From Gammaproteobacteria bacterium (GTDB taxonomy: Bacteria > Pseudomonadota > Gammaproteobacteria > Steroidobacterales > Rariloculaceae): 64,000 nucleotides of DNA. The DNA lies in assembly GCA_022826245.1 (NCBI GenBank), contig JAJDVG010000006.1, forward strand, positions 28,450 to 92,449, in the 5' to 3' direction. The position numbers and the translations under genes were made by a program. The notes below the pieces were generated by a model. It was not told the DNA's origin, ran no database searches, and was given only the letters and a program-made list of their open reading frames with translations. How positions within the stretch are numbered: the first letter of the stretch is position 1; every line of letters starts with the position of its first letter. This document shows positions 8,733 through 17,404 of this stretch, piece after piece.

Positions 8733-9698
8733 ATGTCATCCGCTCCCTCTGCTGACAACAGTTCCGCCGGCCCACTTGCATCCGGGGACCTGTCGCTCGC
8801 GCAGTTCCGCGCGCCGCGCTACTGGCCGACCTGGCTGCTTTGGCTGTTCCTGCACGCTGTCGCGCGCTTGCCGCTGTCCGTGCAGATGGCGCTCGGCAGG
8901 CGGCTCGGCCCGATCCTCGCCCGCATCAGGAAGCGAGACCGTGCCGTGGCGCGCCGCAACCTCGAGCTTTGCTTCGGAGATCTTTCGGCGGCGGATCGCG
9001 AGCAACTTCTCGAGCAGCATTTCGAGTCGGTGGGCCTGTCGCTCGTCGAGATGGCGATCGGCTGGTTCGCTCCGCTCGAGCGCCTGGGCCGCATCGTCCG
9101 GGTCGAAGGGCGCGAGCACCTGGATGGCGCGCTGGCCCGCGGCAGGGGCGTGCTGCTGATCAGCGCCCATTTCACGACGCTGGAGGTGGGCGTCTCCATC
9201 CTCGAGGATCTGTGTCCGCGCATCGCGACGATGTACCGGACCCAGCGCAACCCGATGATGGACGTGATGATCCGGCGCGGCCGCAGCCGCTTCGCGAGCG
9301 TGCAGATTCCCCGCGACAACGTCCGCGAGCTGCTCAGGCGGCTCAAGGCGAACGATGTCGTCGCTTACATGCCCGACCAGACGTATCTCGGCAACCAGAG
9401 CGCCATGCTGCCGTTCTTCGGCGAACCCGCCATGACGAACATCGTGACGAGCAAGCTCGCGCGGATCAGCGGCGCGGCGGCTTTGCCTTATTTCTTCCGC
9501 CGGCTGCCCGACGATTCGGGCTATGTCGTTGAGATCGGGCCGCCGATACCGGGCTTTCCGAGCGACGATCCCGAGGCCGACACACGCGAGTTCGTGGCGC
9601 GCCTGGAGGACTACATCCGCCGCGCGCCCGAGCAGTACCTGTGGCTCTACAAGAAGTTCAAGCGCCGGCCGGAGCCCTACGGTAATCCCTATCGGTAG
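8733..9698 (+). CDS. Lysophospholipid/lipid A lauroyl-type acyltransferase (LpxL/LpxM family)
   Basis: An inner-membrane enzyme of the LpxL/HtrB superfamily that transfers an acyl chain to a lipid A precursor or a related lysolipid on the cytoplasmic face. After a polar N-terminus a single membrane helix is seen (YWPTWLLWLFLHAVARLP), then ARRNLELCF, the catalytic HX4E motif HFTTLE (His about residue 146), TMYRTQRNPMMD, YMPDQTYLG and QYLWLYKKFKRRPEP at the end, all family hallmarks. The start ATG 8733 is preferred over an upstream CTG-rich extension in frame. It is monocistronic. The exact acceptor and position cannot be read from sequence. Confidence 0.9.
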   Translation: MSSAPSADNSSAGPLASGDLSLAQFRAPRYWPTWLLWLFLHAVARLPLSVQMALGRRLGPILARIRKRDRAVARRNLELCFGDLSAADREQLLEQHFESVGLSLVEMAIGWFAPLERLGRIVRVEGREHLDGALARGRGVLLISAHFTTLEVGVSILEDLCPRIATMYRTQRNPMMDVMIRRGRSRFASVQIPRDNVRELLRRLKANDVVAYMPDQTYLGNQSAMLPFFGEPAMTNIVTSKLARISGAAALPYFFRRLPDDSGYVVEIGPPIPGFPSDDPEADTREFVARLEDYIRRAPEQYLWLYKKFKRRPEPYGNPYR

Positions 9699-9746
9699 CC
9701 GCGTTCCTGTCGGCGTGCCGGCCGACGGGAGTCGCCCCGCGATCCG

Positions 9747-10835
9747 CTACTCCTGCAGCAGCAACTCCTCAAGCCTGCCGCGCTCGAGCATGTCGATGTA
9801 GTGCTGGGTCGGATCGCAGGGCGGGCTTTCGAACAGGTTTCGCGCGTCGCCGCGCTGCGAGCCGCGCGTGCGGACGAGCGGCGCGGTGTAGAGCGAGTCG
9901 TGGATCGTCATCGTGCGGTCGATGGTCAGGCCGTCCTCGGCAATCTCCCAGCGCTCCACGATGCGCGTGTCGTCGCCGCCCGACATCGGGTAGCCCGAAC
10001 CGTCGAGCCAGCCGGGCTCGAGCAGCGTCGTCTCGATGACGAGCGTACGGTCTTCCCAGCGGCCGACGGAGAAGCCCATCGAGGACAGGGGCCGGTCGTC
10101 GGGTTCGCCGCGCTCGTCCATCCAGACCCAGCGCGGCGTGTTGTCCTGCAGGAAGATCATGACGTAGTGAGTGCCCGCGTCGACGATCTCCATCGGGTAC
10201 GGCGAGCCGAAGATGCGCGGCAGTCCCGCGGGCAGGCAGCGCAGCACGTGATCGTCGCCGAATTCGCGGGCTTCGTAGACGGCCCGGCTCTCGGCCGTGA
10301 GCGGCATGGGATCGGGTTCGAAGTCGTCGACCGTCGTCCGGAATCGGTAGCGGTTGTCCCAGAACCCGGAAATGTCGATTTCGTAGTCGTTCGTCGAGTA
10401 GGTGTAGTCGATGTTCGGGTCGGCGGTCACCTGAGCGACGCTACCCGCGTTCACGCATCGTCCGAAACGCCGGCCGCTCTCGTGGACGATGCACTCCGGG
10501 TACATCTTTTTCGCGCCGTCGCGGCCGAGGTTGCCGTTCGCCCTGACCATGTCGCCGACCTGTATGGAGTCGCGTGTCCAGCCCTCGCGGCGGTAGGTCG
10601 GCAGGTTGCCGGGCGGCTGCAGCGACCACTCCTGGATCGTGCCGTCCGGCATGCGGGCGTCGATGATGTAGCGGATATGCGGGTTCGCCCACCATACGCG
10701 CGTGACCTCGCCCTCGAGCTCGCCTTCGATGTTGGCGTCGAATTCGGTGCTGAATGCGTGGTGCGCCAGCGTTTGCGCGGTGCCTCCCAGCGTGAGGGCT
10801 GCCCCGATCACCATGAAGCCTGTTGCAAATCTCAT
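9747..10835 (-). CDS. Exported DUF6152 family protein
   Basis: A 362-residue exported protein. The leader MRFATGFMVIGAALTLGGTAQTLA is followed by HHAFSTEFDANIEGELEGEV and VWWANPHIRYIIDA, the DUF6152 pattern (HHSF...F...PxxxxGxVxxxxWxNPH). DUF6152 covers only about the first 110 residues; the remainder (NDYEIDISGFWDNRY, HYVMIFLQDNTPRWVWMD, GFSVGRWEDRTLVIETTLLEP, ERWEIAEDGLTIDRTMTIHD) is the partner domain that usually forms its own gene beside DUF6152, as at 25016-25813 in this window, so this looks like a fusion of the two. Function unknown; probably periplasmic. The start at 10835 is set by the leader; the much longer in-frame reading to 13004 is a shadow of the PhoD gene. Confidence 0.85.
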   Translation of the reverse strand: MRFATGFMVIGAALTLGGTAQTLAHHAFSTEFDANIEGELEGEVTRVWWANPHIRYIIDARMPDGTIQEWSLQPPGNLPTYRREGWTRDSIQVGDMVRANGNLGRDGAKKMYPECIVHESGRRFGRCVNAGSVAQVTADPNIDYTYSTNDYEIDISGFWDNRYRFRTTVDDFEPDPMPLTAESRAVYEAREFGDDHVLRCLPAGLPRIFGSPYPMEIVDAGTHYVMIFLQDNTPRWVWMDERGEPDDRPLSSMGFSVGRWEDRTLVIETTLLEPGWLDGSGYPMSGGDDTRIVERWEIAEDGLTIDRTMTIHDSLYTAPLVRTRGSQRGDARNLFESPPCDPTQHYIDMLERGRLEELLLQE

Positions 10836-10861
10836 TGCCGTGTTTCCCTGCTCGGACTGGA

Positions 10862-10884
10862 CCCCGATGTCCCCCACATCGGGG
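10862..10884. repeat. Perfect 9-bp dyad between divergent genes
   Basis: CCCCGATGT and ACATCGGGG form a perfect 9-base-pair inverted repeat around a CCCCC loop. It lies in the 237-base intergenic stretch between the divergent DUF6152 gene (start 10835) and the PhoD-like gene (start 11073), 27 bases before the former. There is no T-run, so a terminator is unlikely; an operator for the divergent pair or a 5' leader hairpin are the options. Nothing else could be identified in this stretch. Confidence 0.5.
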
Positions 10885-11072
10885 CCGAACGACTCTAGTC
10901 TACATTTTCGCGCGGACGGTGCGGAAGCCGGATCCGCGGCCAGGGATGCCCCTGACGATTGTGTGTACCATAGCCGCCAACAGTGAACGGGCCGCAAGTG
11001 CCCGCGCAGATACCGCAGAACGCGCGCAGCGGCTCCGAGCCGCTGAGCCGCAAACAACAGGTAAACGATCCA

Positions 11073-13148
11073 ATGCAACAGACGCGCCGCGAGTTCCTCG
11101 CGCTCTTCTCCCGCACCGCGGGCTGCTTTGTCGCGACGGCATCGGTCAATGCGCTCGTCGGCTGTTCGATCCCGCGGTCGGGCGCGTCCGCCTACGGCTT
11201 TCCGCAGGGCGTCGCTTCCGCCGATCCCCAGCCCGACGCGGTCGTGCTCTGGACGCGAGTCGTGCCCGAAGCTCCGGACGCGGAGGAATCCGTGGCGCTG
11301 CGCCTGCAGCTCGCCCGCGACGAGGAGTTTTCCGAAGTCGTGCTCGAGGATACGTTCACGGCCGAGCGCGAGCTCGACTACACGGTGCGCTGTTTCGTCG
11401 ATGGGCTGGAACCGGCGCGGACCTGGTACTACCGCTTCATCGATCCCGACGACGGAACGAGCCGTACGGGCCGAACGCGCACCGCGCCGGCGCCGGACGC
11501 GGACGCGACGCTCACGGCCGGGCTCTGCTCCTGCCAGCACTACGAGGAGGGGCTCTTCAGCGCCTATCGAAGGCTCGTGCTCGACGATGCCGAAGCCCCG
11601 GCCGACCGCAAGATCGATCTCGTCATCCACACCGGCGATTACATCTACGAGGGCAACGAACGGCGGCAGACCGACGCGGACGGCCAGCCGATCGAGATCG
11701 TCAACCGCGACGGCTCGCCGCGCCGCGTTCCCGACGTCCCCGAGGCGGTGACGCTCGATGACTACAGGGAACTGTACCGGACCTATCTGTCCGACCCGGA
11801 CCTGCAGGAAGCTCGCGCCATGTTTCCATTCGTCCACACCTGGGACGACCATGAACTCTTCAACGATTACTGGCAGAGCTTTCATCCGTCGGGTCCCATG
11901 CAGCGGCGCAAGGTCGATGCCAACCAGGCTTGGTTCGAGTACATACCGGCGGCCTTGAGCTTCGCTCAGGCCGGGCCGACGGGCACGAATCCGGCGCGCG
12001 ACTTCATTCCGGGCGAAGTCGAAGACATGGAGCCGGCCGACTTCGACGACGACTACCTGAGCCACGAGCCGAACAATCTCGCCGCGATCGGCACGCTCGC
12101 GATCCATCGCACGCTGCGCTGGGGAAGGATGGTGGAACTCATCGTCGTCGACGGGCGCAGCTACCGCGGTCCGCGCGGTCTCGACAACGCGATCCTGGGC
12201 TCGGCAACGGTCGCCTATACGAACGCGCCGCTGCCGGCGCAACTGATCGAGGTCCAGAATGCGGGGCGCACGGCGAACGGCGGCAATCCGCCCGAAACGG
12301 TCGAACTCAACGGCGAGGAGCTCACCAATACGCGCCGGGATGCCCCGCGCAGCTCCCTGCTCGGCGCCGCTCAGAAGGCCTGGCTCAAGGAATCGCTCAC
12401 GGCCAGCGACGCGCGCTGGAAGGCGATCTGCAACGATGTGCCGCTGCTGCGCTTCGGCTTCGACATGAGCTTTCGCGAGCACGGCAATCTCGACGATCTG
12501 TGGTGGACGGATAGCTGGGACGGCTATCCCGTCGAGCGCCGCGAACTGATGAGCTTCGTTCGCGACAACAGCCTGAGCAATGTCGTTTCGCTGACGGGCG
12601 ACCGCCACGCCCACTTCGCGGGCCTCGTCTACGACGACTTCGATGGCGACGCCCCGACGCCGGCGGTACCCGAATTCGCGGGCACGGCCATCAGCGCCGG
12701 ACCCCGGCTGAAGAACCAGGTGGCTTTCTCGGGCGGCGATCCGGAGGTCGATCGCCTCATCGTGTTCGACGGCCGCGACGTTGGGATCGAGGGAGCGGTG
12801 CTGCCGGCGCTCAATGCCTGGCTGCTGTTCGGGCACGAAGCCGCCGCGACGCTCTCGGCAACCGGCGATACGGACGCTGCGCGCGGCGCCGCCAATCCGG
12901 CCGTGAATCCTCATCTGAGCTATGCGGACACGGACGCGCTCGGCTACACCGTCGTGCGGTTCACGACCGAACGGGCGGAAGCGGAATTCGTGACGATCGA
13001 GCAACCGGACCGGGACTACGGTGACGCCGGTCCGCCGGTACGGCGCCGGGTCAGGTTCTCGGTGCCGGTCTGGGAGCCGGGCGACGCGCCGACCCTGGTC
13101 GCCGGCGGCTCCGAGGGCGAGCCGCCGCTGATGGGGTTCAAGGTCTGA
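11073..13148 (+). CDS. PhoD-like alkaline phosphatase/phosphodiesterase, RR-leader
   Basis: A metallophosphoesterase of the PhoD family (691 residues), expected to hydrolyse phosphate mono- or diesters outside the cytoplasm. The N-terminus QQTRREFLALFSRTAGC has a twin-arginine motif and a hydrophobic stretch ending VNALVGC, so export by Tat, possibly as a lipoprotein, is likely. The Fn3-like PhoD N-terminal domain (PQGVASADPQPDAVVLWTRV) precedes the catalytic domain: LCSCQHYEEG, DLVIHTGDYIYEG, VHTWDDHELFNDYW, LIVVDGRSYRGP and SLTGDRHAHFAG supply the metal ligands. ATG 11073 is chosen because the RR leader begins there; the in-frame ATG at 10983 adds 30 unrelated residues. Confidence 0.92.
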   Translation: MQQTRREFLALFSRTAGCFVATASVNALVGCSIPRSGASAYGFPQGVASADPQPDAVVLWTRVVPEAPDAEESVALRLQLARDEEFSEVVLEDTFTAERELDYTVRCFVDGLEPARTWYYRFIDPDDGTSRTGRTRTAPAPDADATLTAGLCSCQHYEEGLFSAYRRLVLDDAEAPADRKIDLVIHTGDYIYEGNERRQTDADGQPIEIVNRDGSPRRVPDVPEAVTLDDYRELYRTYLSDPDLQEARAMFPFVHTWDDHELFNDYWQSFHPSGPMQRRKVDANQAWFEYIPAALSFAQAGPTGTNPARDFIPGEVEDMEPADFDDDYLSHEPNNLAAIGTLAIHRTLRWGRMVELIVVDGRSYRGPRGLDNAILGSATVAYTNAPLPAQLIEVQNAGRTANGGNPPETVELNGEELTNTRRDAPRSSLLGAAQKAWLKESLTASDARWKAICNDVPLLRFGFDMSFREHGNLDDLWWTDSWDGYPVERRELMSFVRDNSLSNVVSLTGDRHAHFAGLVYDDFDGDAPTPAVPEFAGTAISAGPRLKNQVAFSGGDPEVDRLIVFDGRDVGIEGAVLPALNAWLLFGHEAAATLSATGDTDAARGAANPAVNPHLSYADTDALGYTVVRFTTERAEAEFVTIEQPDRDYGDAGPPVRRRVRFSVPVWEPGDAPTLVAGGSEGEPPLMGFKV

Positions 13149-13204
13149 AAGGAATCGGCCGGCAGCAATTTTCTCGTGGGGTCGCGGCTGGCAGCGCTTT
13201 CCCT

Positions 13205-14458
13205 TCAGTCGGCCGGCTCGATCCTGAGCACGGCGCCGGCCTGCTCATCCGTGATCACGTAAAGCAGTTCGTCAGGACCCTGCCTGACATCGCGGATGCG
13301 CTGGCGCAGCTCCGCAAGCAGCACCTCGCGCCGCAGCTCTTCCATGTCCTGGTTGAACAGAATGCGCTGCAGTTGACCCGTGCCCGGGATCTCGCCGTAA
13401 CGCAGGCCGCCGACGAACACGTCTCCCGTCCACTTCGACAGCGCGTCGCCGGTGTAGAACGCCATGCCTGACGCGGCGATCGCCGGCATCCAGTAGACGA
13501 TCGGCGGCACGTAAGCTTCGTGGCCCGGACCCTTGCCGTCCTGCCACGGGCCGGGATAGGTGCGGCCAAGGCTTACGATCGGCCAGCCATAGTTCGCGCC
13601 CGGAGCGAGTATGTTGATCTCGTCGCCGCCGTTGGGGCCGTTCTCGTGCTGCCAGACGTCGCCCGTGCCCGGATGCACGGCGAGCCCGAGCGAATTGCGG
13701 TGGCCGATCGTGTAGATCTCGGGCAAGGCGCCCTCCTTGCCGACGAACGGGTTGTCGTCGGGAATGCTGCCGTCGTCGTTGATGCGCAGGACCTTGCCGC
13801 CGAGGTTGTCCATGTCCTGAGCCGAGCCGCCGCTGGCCGCGAAATAGAGCATGCCGTCGTGACCGAAGGCCATGCGCGAGGGGCCCGCGCTGCCGTCGTA
13901 TCCGACGTAGATGTCCTCGAATCCGACGAGCGACTCGCCGTCCCAGCGAGCGCGGCCGAGTCCGAGCGCCGTGGCCTGGTCGCCGACGGGCTTGGTGTAG
14001 GTCAGGTAGACCATGCCGTTGTCGGCGAAATCCGGGTGCAGCACGATGTCCTGGTAGCCGTGTACGGCGCCGGGCAGCCCGGAGATTCCCGTCCAGAACG
14101 AATCCGGGCCGCCGGCGACAGGTTCCGGATCGAGCACCCCGTCGCGAATGACGCGAACGAGGCCCGGGCGCGTCGTGATGAGCATGTCGAGGTTGGGCAG
14201 GATGGCCAGGCTCCACGGAAACTCGATCTCGTTCGTGACGACGACGACGCGGATGTCCATGTCCTCGCCCGTCCTGAACGTGAACGGCCCGTCGCCCAGG
14301 GGCTGGTTGGCGAGCCCGAGCGGCGCGACGGGAACGTTGAAGAATCCATCGAACTCGACGTCCTGCTGGGCGTCGGCCGCCGGTGCGATGAGGAGTGCCG
14401 CGAACAGGGCGGCGATCGGGAACGGGACGGTATCCCGGATAGTACGTTGAGCGTTCAT
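13205..14458 (-). CDS. PQQ-dependent sugar dehydrogenase (GSDH family), exported
   Basis: A soluble, probably periplasmic six-bladed beta-propeller of the glucose/sorbosone dehydrogenase family. The leader (IRDTVPFPIAALFAALLIA then PAADAQ) is a Sec signal. Family motifs are evident: FPWSLAILPNLDMLITTRPG, HGYQDIVLHPDFADNGMVYL, RMAFGHDGMLYFAASGG, LGGKVLRINDDGSIPDDNPF, EIYTIGHRNSLGLAVHPGTG and GDEINILAPGANYGWP, which carry the PQQ and calcium ligands. Substrate cannot be read; the family oxidises aldoses or related sugars with an external electron acceptor. The start is MNAQR at 14458; an earlier in-frame ATG at 14515 would bury the signal peptide. The 417-residue length is normal. Confidence 0.9.
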   Translation of the reverse strand: MNAQRTIRDTVPFPIAALFAALLIAPAADAQQDVEFDGFFNVPVAPLGLANQPLGDGPFTFRTGEDMDIRVVVVTNEIEFPWSLAILPNLDMLITTRPGLVRVIRDGVLDPEPVAGGPDSFWTGISGLPGAVHGYQDIVLHPDFADNGMVYLTYTKPVGDQATALGLGRARWDGESLVGFEDIYVGYDGSAGPSRMAFGHDGMLYFAASGGSAQDMDNLGGKVLRINDDGSIPDDNPFVGKEGALPEIYTIGHRNSLGLAVHPGTGDVWQHENGPNGGDEINILAPGANYGWPIVSLGRTYPGPWQDGKGPGHEAYVPPIVYWMPAIAASGMAFYTGDALSKWTGDVFVGGLRYGEIPGTGQLQRILFNQDMEELRREVLLAELRQRIRDVRQGPDELLYVITDEQAGAVLRIEPAD

Positions 14459-14586
14459 TATCGACTGACCTCCGGAGGGGATGCCGAGTATAAACGAGCC
14501 CGTTGCCCCCGACACGCCGAAGCTACGGCAGTCCCGGGCGCAAGCTCCGTCGGACCTGAATGCGGCGCGGCTTGTGCGACCGGCCG

Positions 14587-14658
14587 CCAGGGGCCTGCGC
14601 CGCAGGAAGTCGCGATAGCGAATTTGCAGCCGTGAATTCCTACGGCGCAGGCCCTTGG
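14587..14658. repeat. Palindromic repeat element, short copy (copy 1)
   Basis: A 72-base element with imperfect 22-base arms (20 of 22 pair): 14587-14608 against 14637-14658, core arm GCCTGCGCCGCAGGAA. The interior contains CGCGATAGCGAATTTGCAGC. The same core arms and interior occur in the opposite orientation in the longer element at 48561-48727, which has about 100 extra bases in its middle. The right arm overlaps the last codons and the stop codon of the Nudix gene (14640-14642). It could work as a hairpin in mRNA, but there is no T-run. Confidence 0.75.
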
Positions 14659-15185
14659 CCGGGCGCTGAGAGTATCGCTTCGGGAACGGCCCTCATCTGC
14701 GCCGGCGTGAACTCCTCCGGCAGGAAGCGACGCACGGTCGCGGGGTCGTCGATCTGCATACGCAGACGCTCGTGCGCCAGCGCGAGAATTTCCCGATGAT
14801 CGAATGCGAGTTCCGGCAGAGCCCGCATCGGGAACCAGGCCGCGTCGGCCGCGTCCGAGGCCGCCCGTATCGATGCACGGCCGGCGCGCAGAATCGTCAT
14901 CCAGGCGATCGTGATCACGCGCTCGCGGGGATCGCGATCGGGCCGGCCGAACGCATGCAGTTGCTCGAGTTCGCCGACCGCGACCCCCGTTTCCTCGAGA
15001 AGCTCCCGGCGTGCGGCCGCCTCGAGATCCTCGTCGATGCCGATGAAGCCGCCCGGAATCGCCCAGCGGCCGCGCTCGGGGTCCGCGCCGCGCTCGATCA
15101 GCAGCACTTCGAGTTCGGTGTCGCGGATCGTGAAAACGACGACGTCGGTCGTTACGGCCGGGTGCGGATATTCGTAGCTGTACAT
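14640..15185 (-). CDS. Nudix hydrolase
   Basis: A 181-residue cytoplasmic Nudix pyrophosphohydrolase. The Nudix box is intact: GGFIGIDEDLEAAARRELLEETGV fits G-x5-E-x7-REUxEExGU (shown here only by its key residues G, E, R-E, E-E). The N-terminal YPHPAVTTDVVVFTI and RGADPERGRWAIPGG resemble the ADP-ribose/NrtR-like subgroup, and the C-terminal part (FLPEEFTPAQMRAV) resembles the winged-helix tail partner of such proteins, so a role in NAD-related nucleotide turnover is possible. The last residues GPAP and the TAG stop are encoded within the palindromic repeat at 14587-14658, so the native 3' end may have been replaced. Confidence 0.88.
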   Translation of the reverse strand: MYSYEYPHPAVTTDVVVFTIRDTELEVLLIERGADPERGRWAIPGGFIGIDEDLEAAARRELLEETGVAVGELEQLHAFGRPDRDPRERVITIAWMTILRAGRASIRAASDAADAAWFPMRALPELAFDHREILALAHERLRMQIDDPATVRRFLPEEFTPAQMRAVPEAILSAPGQGPAP

Positions 15186-15372
15186 CGCGTCCGATGGCTG
15201 ACATTACGCGCACTCCAGTTCGCGTCATGCCCGCTCCGATGTCAAGGTGGGCTGTCGCTCGCTGCGTCCGTTCCGAAGCGCGCCGCGCCGCTGCCGGGAC
15301 GCGCCCGAGCCCGCCGATCCGGACGCGTTTTTTTGGCCACCGCGTTCGCCTCCCCTGATAGAATCGTGCTCC

Positions 15373-16860
15373 ATGCGCAAGTCAATCCTGATCATTATTC
15401 CGGTCGTCCTGATCGCGGCGGCCGCAGGCACGGCCGTAATCTGGGAACAGGCCGGCCGCGCACCGGGTCCAACCATCGTCATCAGCGAGCCTGGCACGGT
15501 CGGCCGGGTCGGCGAACTCGTCCTGGTCGTCGAAACGCCGCGCGGCGAACTTAATTCGCTAGAGGTCGCGCTCGAGCAGAACGGCGCGAGCGTGCCGGTC
15601 TTCAGCCTGCCGCGAGCAGATGGCGGCGATGAAGATGTTGTTGCCGATGCCGCTGCCGACGCAGATGCTCCGGCAGACGCCGATACCGCCCCCGCCGGGG
15701 CTGCCGGCGCAGCGCTCGAGCGCGAGGGCGCGAATCGGCTCGTGCTCAGGCAGCCGCTCGGCAGGAATCGGTACGAATCGCTGGTACAGGGTCCGGCGAC
15801 CATCGCCGTGACCGCCACCCGCCCGGTGCTGTTCGGTTATCGCGAAGCCACAACGAACTTCGAACACGAATTCGAGGTCAACCTCAGGCCACCGCTGCTC
15901 GGCGTGCAATCGCAGTTCCACTACATCAACCACGGCGGGGCCGAGGTCGTCGTCTATCGCGTCACGCCGCCGGATGCGGAGTCGGGCGTGCGCGTCGGCG
16001 AGCACGAGTATCCTGGCTACCCGGCCGCGGGCGCCGGTATCGAAGGCGCCGATCCGTCATTGCACGTCGCTTTCTTCGCGTTGCTCTGGAACCAGCCGAT
16101 CGAGACGCCCATCTCGGTGTTTGCCCGCGACACGCTCGGCAACGAGGGCACCGCGACGTTCGCCTACCGCACGTTCGCGCAGCAGTTTCGCCAAAGCCGG
16201 ATCAATCTCAGCGATGGATTCTTCAGGAACGTCGTGCCCGCAATCCTGCAGAACTCGCCCGACTTCCGGGTCGACGACCCGAGCGATCTGCTGGCTTCGT
16301 ATCTGAGCATCAATCGCGACATGCGCGTCGAGAACGATGCCTATATCACGGAACTCGGCCGGACGGCGTCGCCCGAGATTCTCTGGCAGGGTCCCTTCAA
16401 GCAACTCATCAACACGGCCGTGCAGTCGGGTTTTGCCGACCAGCGCGACTATTACTACGAGGGTGAGGTCGTCGATCATCAGACCCACCTCGGCTTCGAC
16501 CTCGCATCGACCGCCGCCGCCCCCGTGCTTGCGGCGAATCGCGGCCGCGTCGTGCACGCCGGATGGTTAGGCATCTACGGCAACTGCGTCATCCTCGATC
16601 ACGGCATGGGCCTGCAGTCGCTGTACGCGCACCTGTCGTCGATCGATGTCATCGACGGCGATATGGTCGAACTCGACGACCAGCTCGGCCGCAGCGGCGC
16701 AACCGGGCTCGCCGGCGGCGATCATCTGCATTTCACGATGCTGCTAAACGGCAACGCCGTCACGCCGATCGACTGGTGGAGCGCGCAGTGGGTCGAGGAC
16801 CGGATTCTGCGCAAGTTCCGCGAGGCCGGCGTTACCGTCCCCGAACCCGAGGATCAATGA
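15373..16860 (+). CDS. M23 family metallopeptidase, membrane-anchored
   Basis: A peptidoglycan endopeptidase-like protein of 495 residues. The N-terminus KSILIIIPVVLIAAAAGTAVIW is a signal anchor, so the bulk is periplasmic. A beta-rich region of unknown type (about residues 30-350, including an Asp/Ala-rich insert near 85-110) precedes the LytM/M23 domain: HLGFDLAS (HxxxD zinc ligands), VVHAGWLGIYGNCVILDHG, LYAHLSSIDV and DHLHFTMLLNG (HxH zinc ligand). All zinc ligands are present, so it should be active. ATG 15373 fits the anchor; the in-frame start at 15247 has no family support. Its stop overlaps the next start in ATGA. Confidence 0.9.
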   Translation: MRKSILIIIPVVLIAAAAGTAVIWEQAGRAPGPTIVISEPGTVGRVGELVLVVETPRGELNSLEVALEQNGASVPVFSLPRADGGDEDVVADAAADADAPADADTAPAGAAGAALEREGANRLVLRQPLGRNRYESLVQGPATIAVTATRPVLFGYREATTNFEHEFEVNLRPPLLGVQSQFHYINHGGAEVVVYRVTPPDAESGVRVGEHEYPGYPAAGAGIEGADPSLHVAFFALLWNQPIETPISVFARDTLGNEGTATFAYRTFAQQFRQSRINLSDGFFRNVVPAILQNSPDFRVDDPSDLLASYLSINRDMRVENDAYITELGRTASPEILWQGPFKQLINTAVQSGFADQRDYYYEGEVVDHQTHLGFDLASTAAAPVLAANRGRVVHAGWLGIYGNCVILDHGMGLQSLYAHLSSIDVIDGDMVELDDQLGRSGATGLAGGDHLHFTMLLNGNAVTPIDWWSAQWVEDRILRKFREAGVTVPEPEDQ

Positions 16861-17348
16861 ACACGATGTCTGACGCGACCGTCTCCGTACAAACACTCGA
16901 AGCACAGCCGATCCTCTTCGTCCGCCGCGAACTCGCCAAACGGGAGGAGATCGCCGACGCGATCGGCACTTCGCTCGGCGCGGTTTTTCAGCACTGTCAG
17001 GCGGCCGGCCTTCAGTTCGCGGCGCCGCCGTTTGCCCGTTACACCGCCTTCGGTCCCGACGGAATCACAGTCGAATCCGGCATCCCGCTGACCGCGCCCG
17101 CGGAAGGCGCCGACGAGATCGAGGCGGGCTACCTGCAGGCCGGCCGCGCCGCCGTCTGCCTGCACAAGGGCGACTATGCGGGGCTTGAGCGCACCTACAA
17201 GGCCATCGAGGAGTGGGTCGAGACGAACGGCGAGCAGTTCAGCGGGCCGTGCTGGGAATCCTATCTGACCGACCCCGCGGAGTTGCCGAACCCCGCGGAC
17301 TGGCGCACTGAAGTCTTCTGGCCGATCGCCGACCGCGACACGACGTAA
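16857..17348 (+). CDS. GyrI-like small-molecule binding domain protein
   Basis: A 163-residue cytoplasmic protein of the GyrI-like/AraC effector-binding (SRPBCC-like) fold. Visible family features are EAQPILFVRRELAKREEIADAIG, a central AAPPFARYTAFGPDGITVESGIPL (the usual GPPFVRY...VEAGxPL pattern), LQAGRAAVCLHKGDYAGLERTYKAIEEW and the final WRTEVFWPI. Such domains bind small hydrophobic ligands, either as stand-alone detoxifying proteins or as regulators' effector modules; no DNA-binding domain is present here. Start ATG 16857 overlaps the M23 stop codon, so it is translated from the same mRNA. Confidence 0.85.
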   Translation: MNTMSDATVSVQTLEAQPILFVRRELAKREEIADAIGTSLGAVFQHCQAAGLQFAAPPFARYTAFGPDGITVESGIPLTAPAEGADEIEAGYLQAGRAAVCLHKGDYAGLERTYKAIEEWVETNGEQFSGPCWESYLTDPAELPNPADWRTEVFWPIADRDTT

Positions 17349-17404
17349 CGCGCCGAGTGCGCGTCGTCGTCGGCGAAATCGGCGTATTACATGGGGAAAC
17401 GACG

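Noticed and set aside
10836..13004. Long minus-strand frame extending the DUF6152 gene to over 1000 codons
   Set aside because: It runs through the complete PhoD-like gene on the other strand, has no family match beyond 10835, and the DUF6152 leader fixes the real start.
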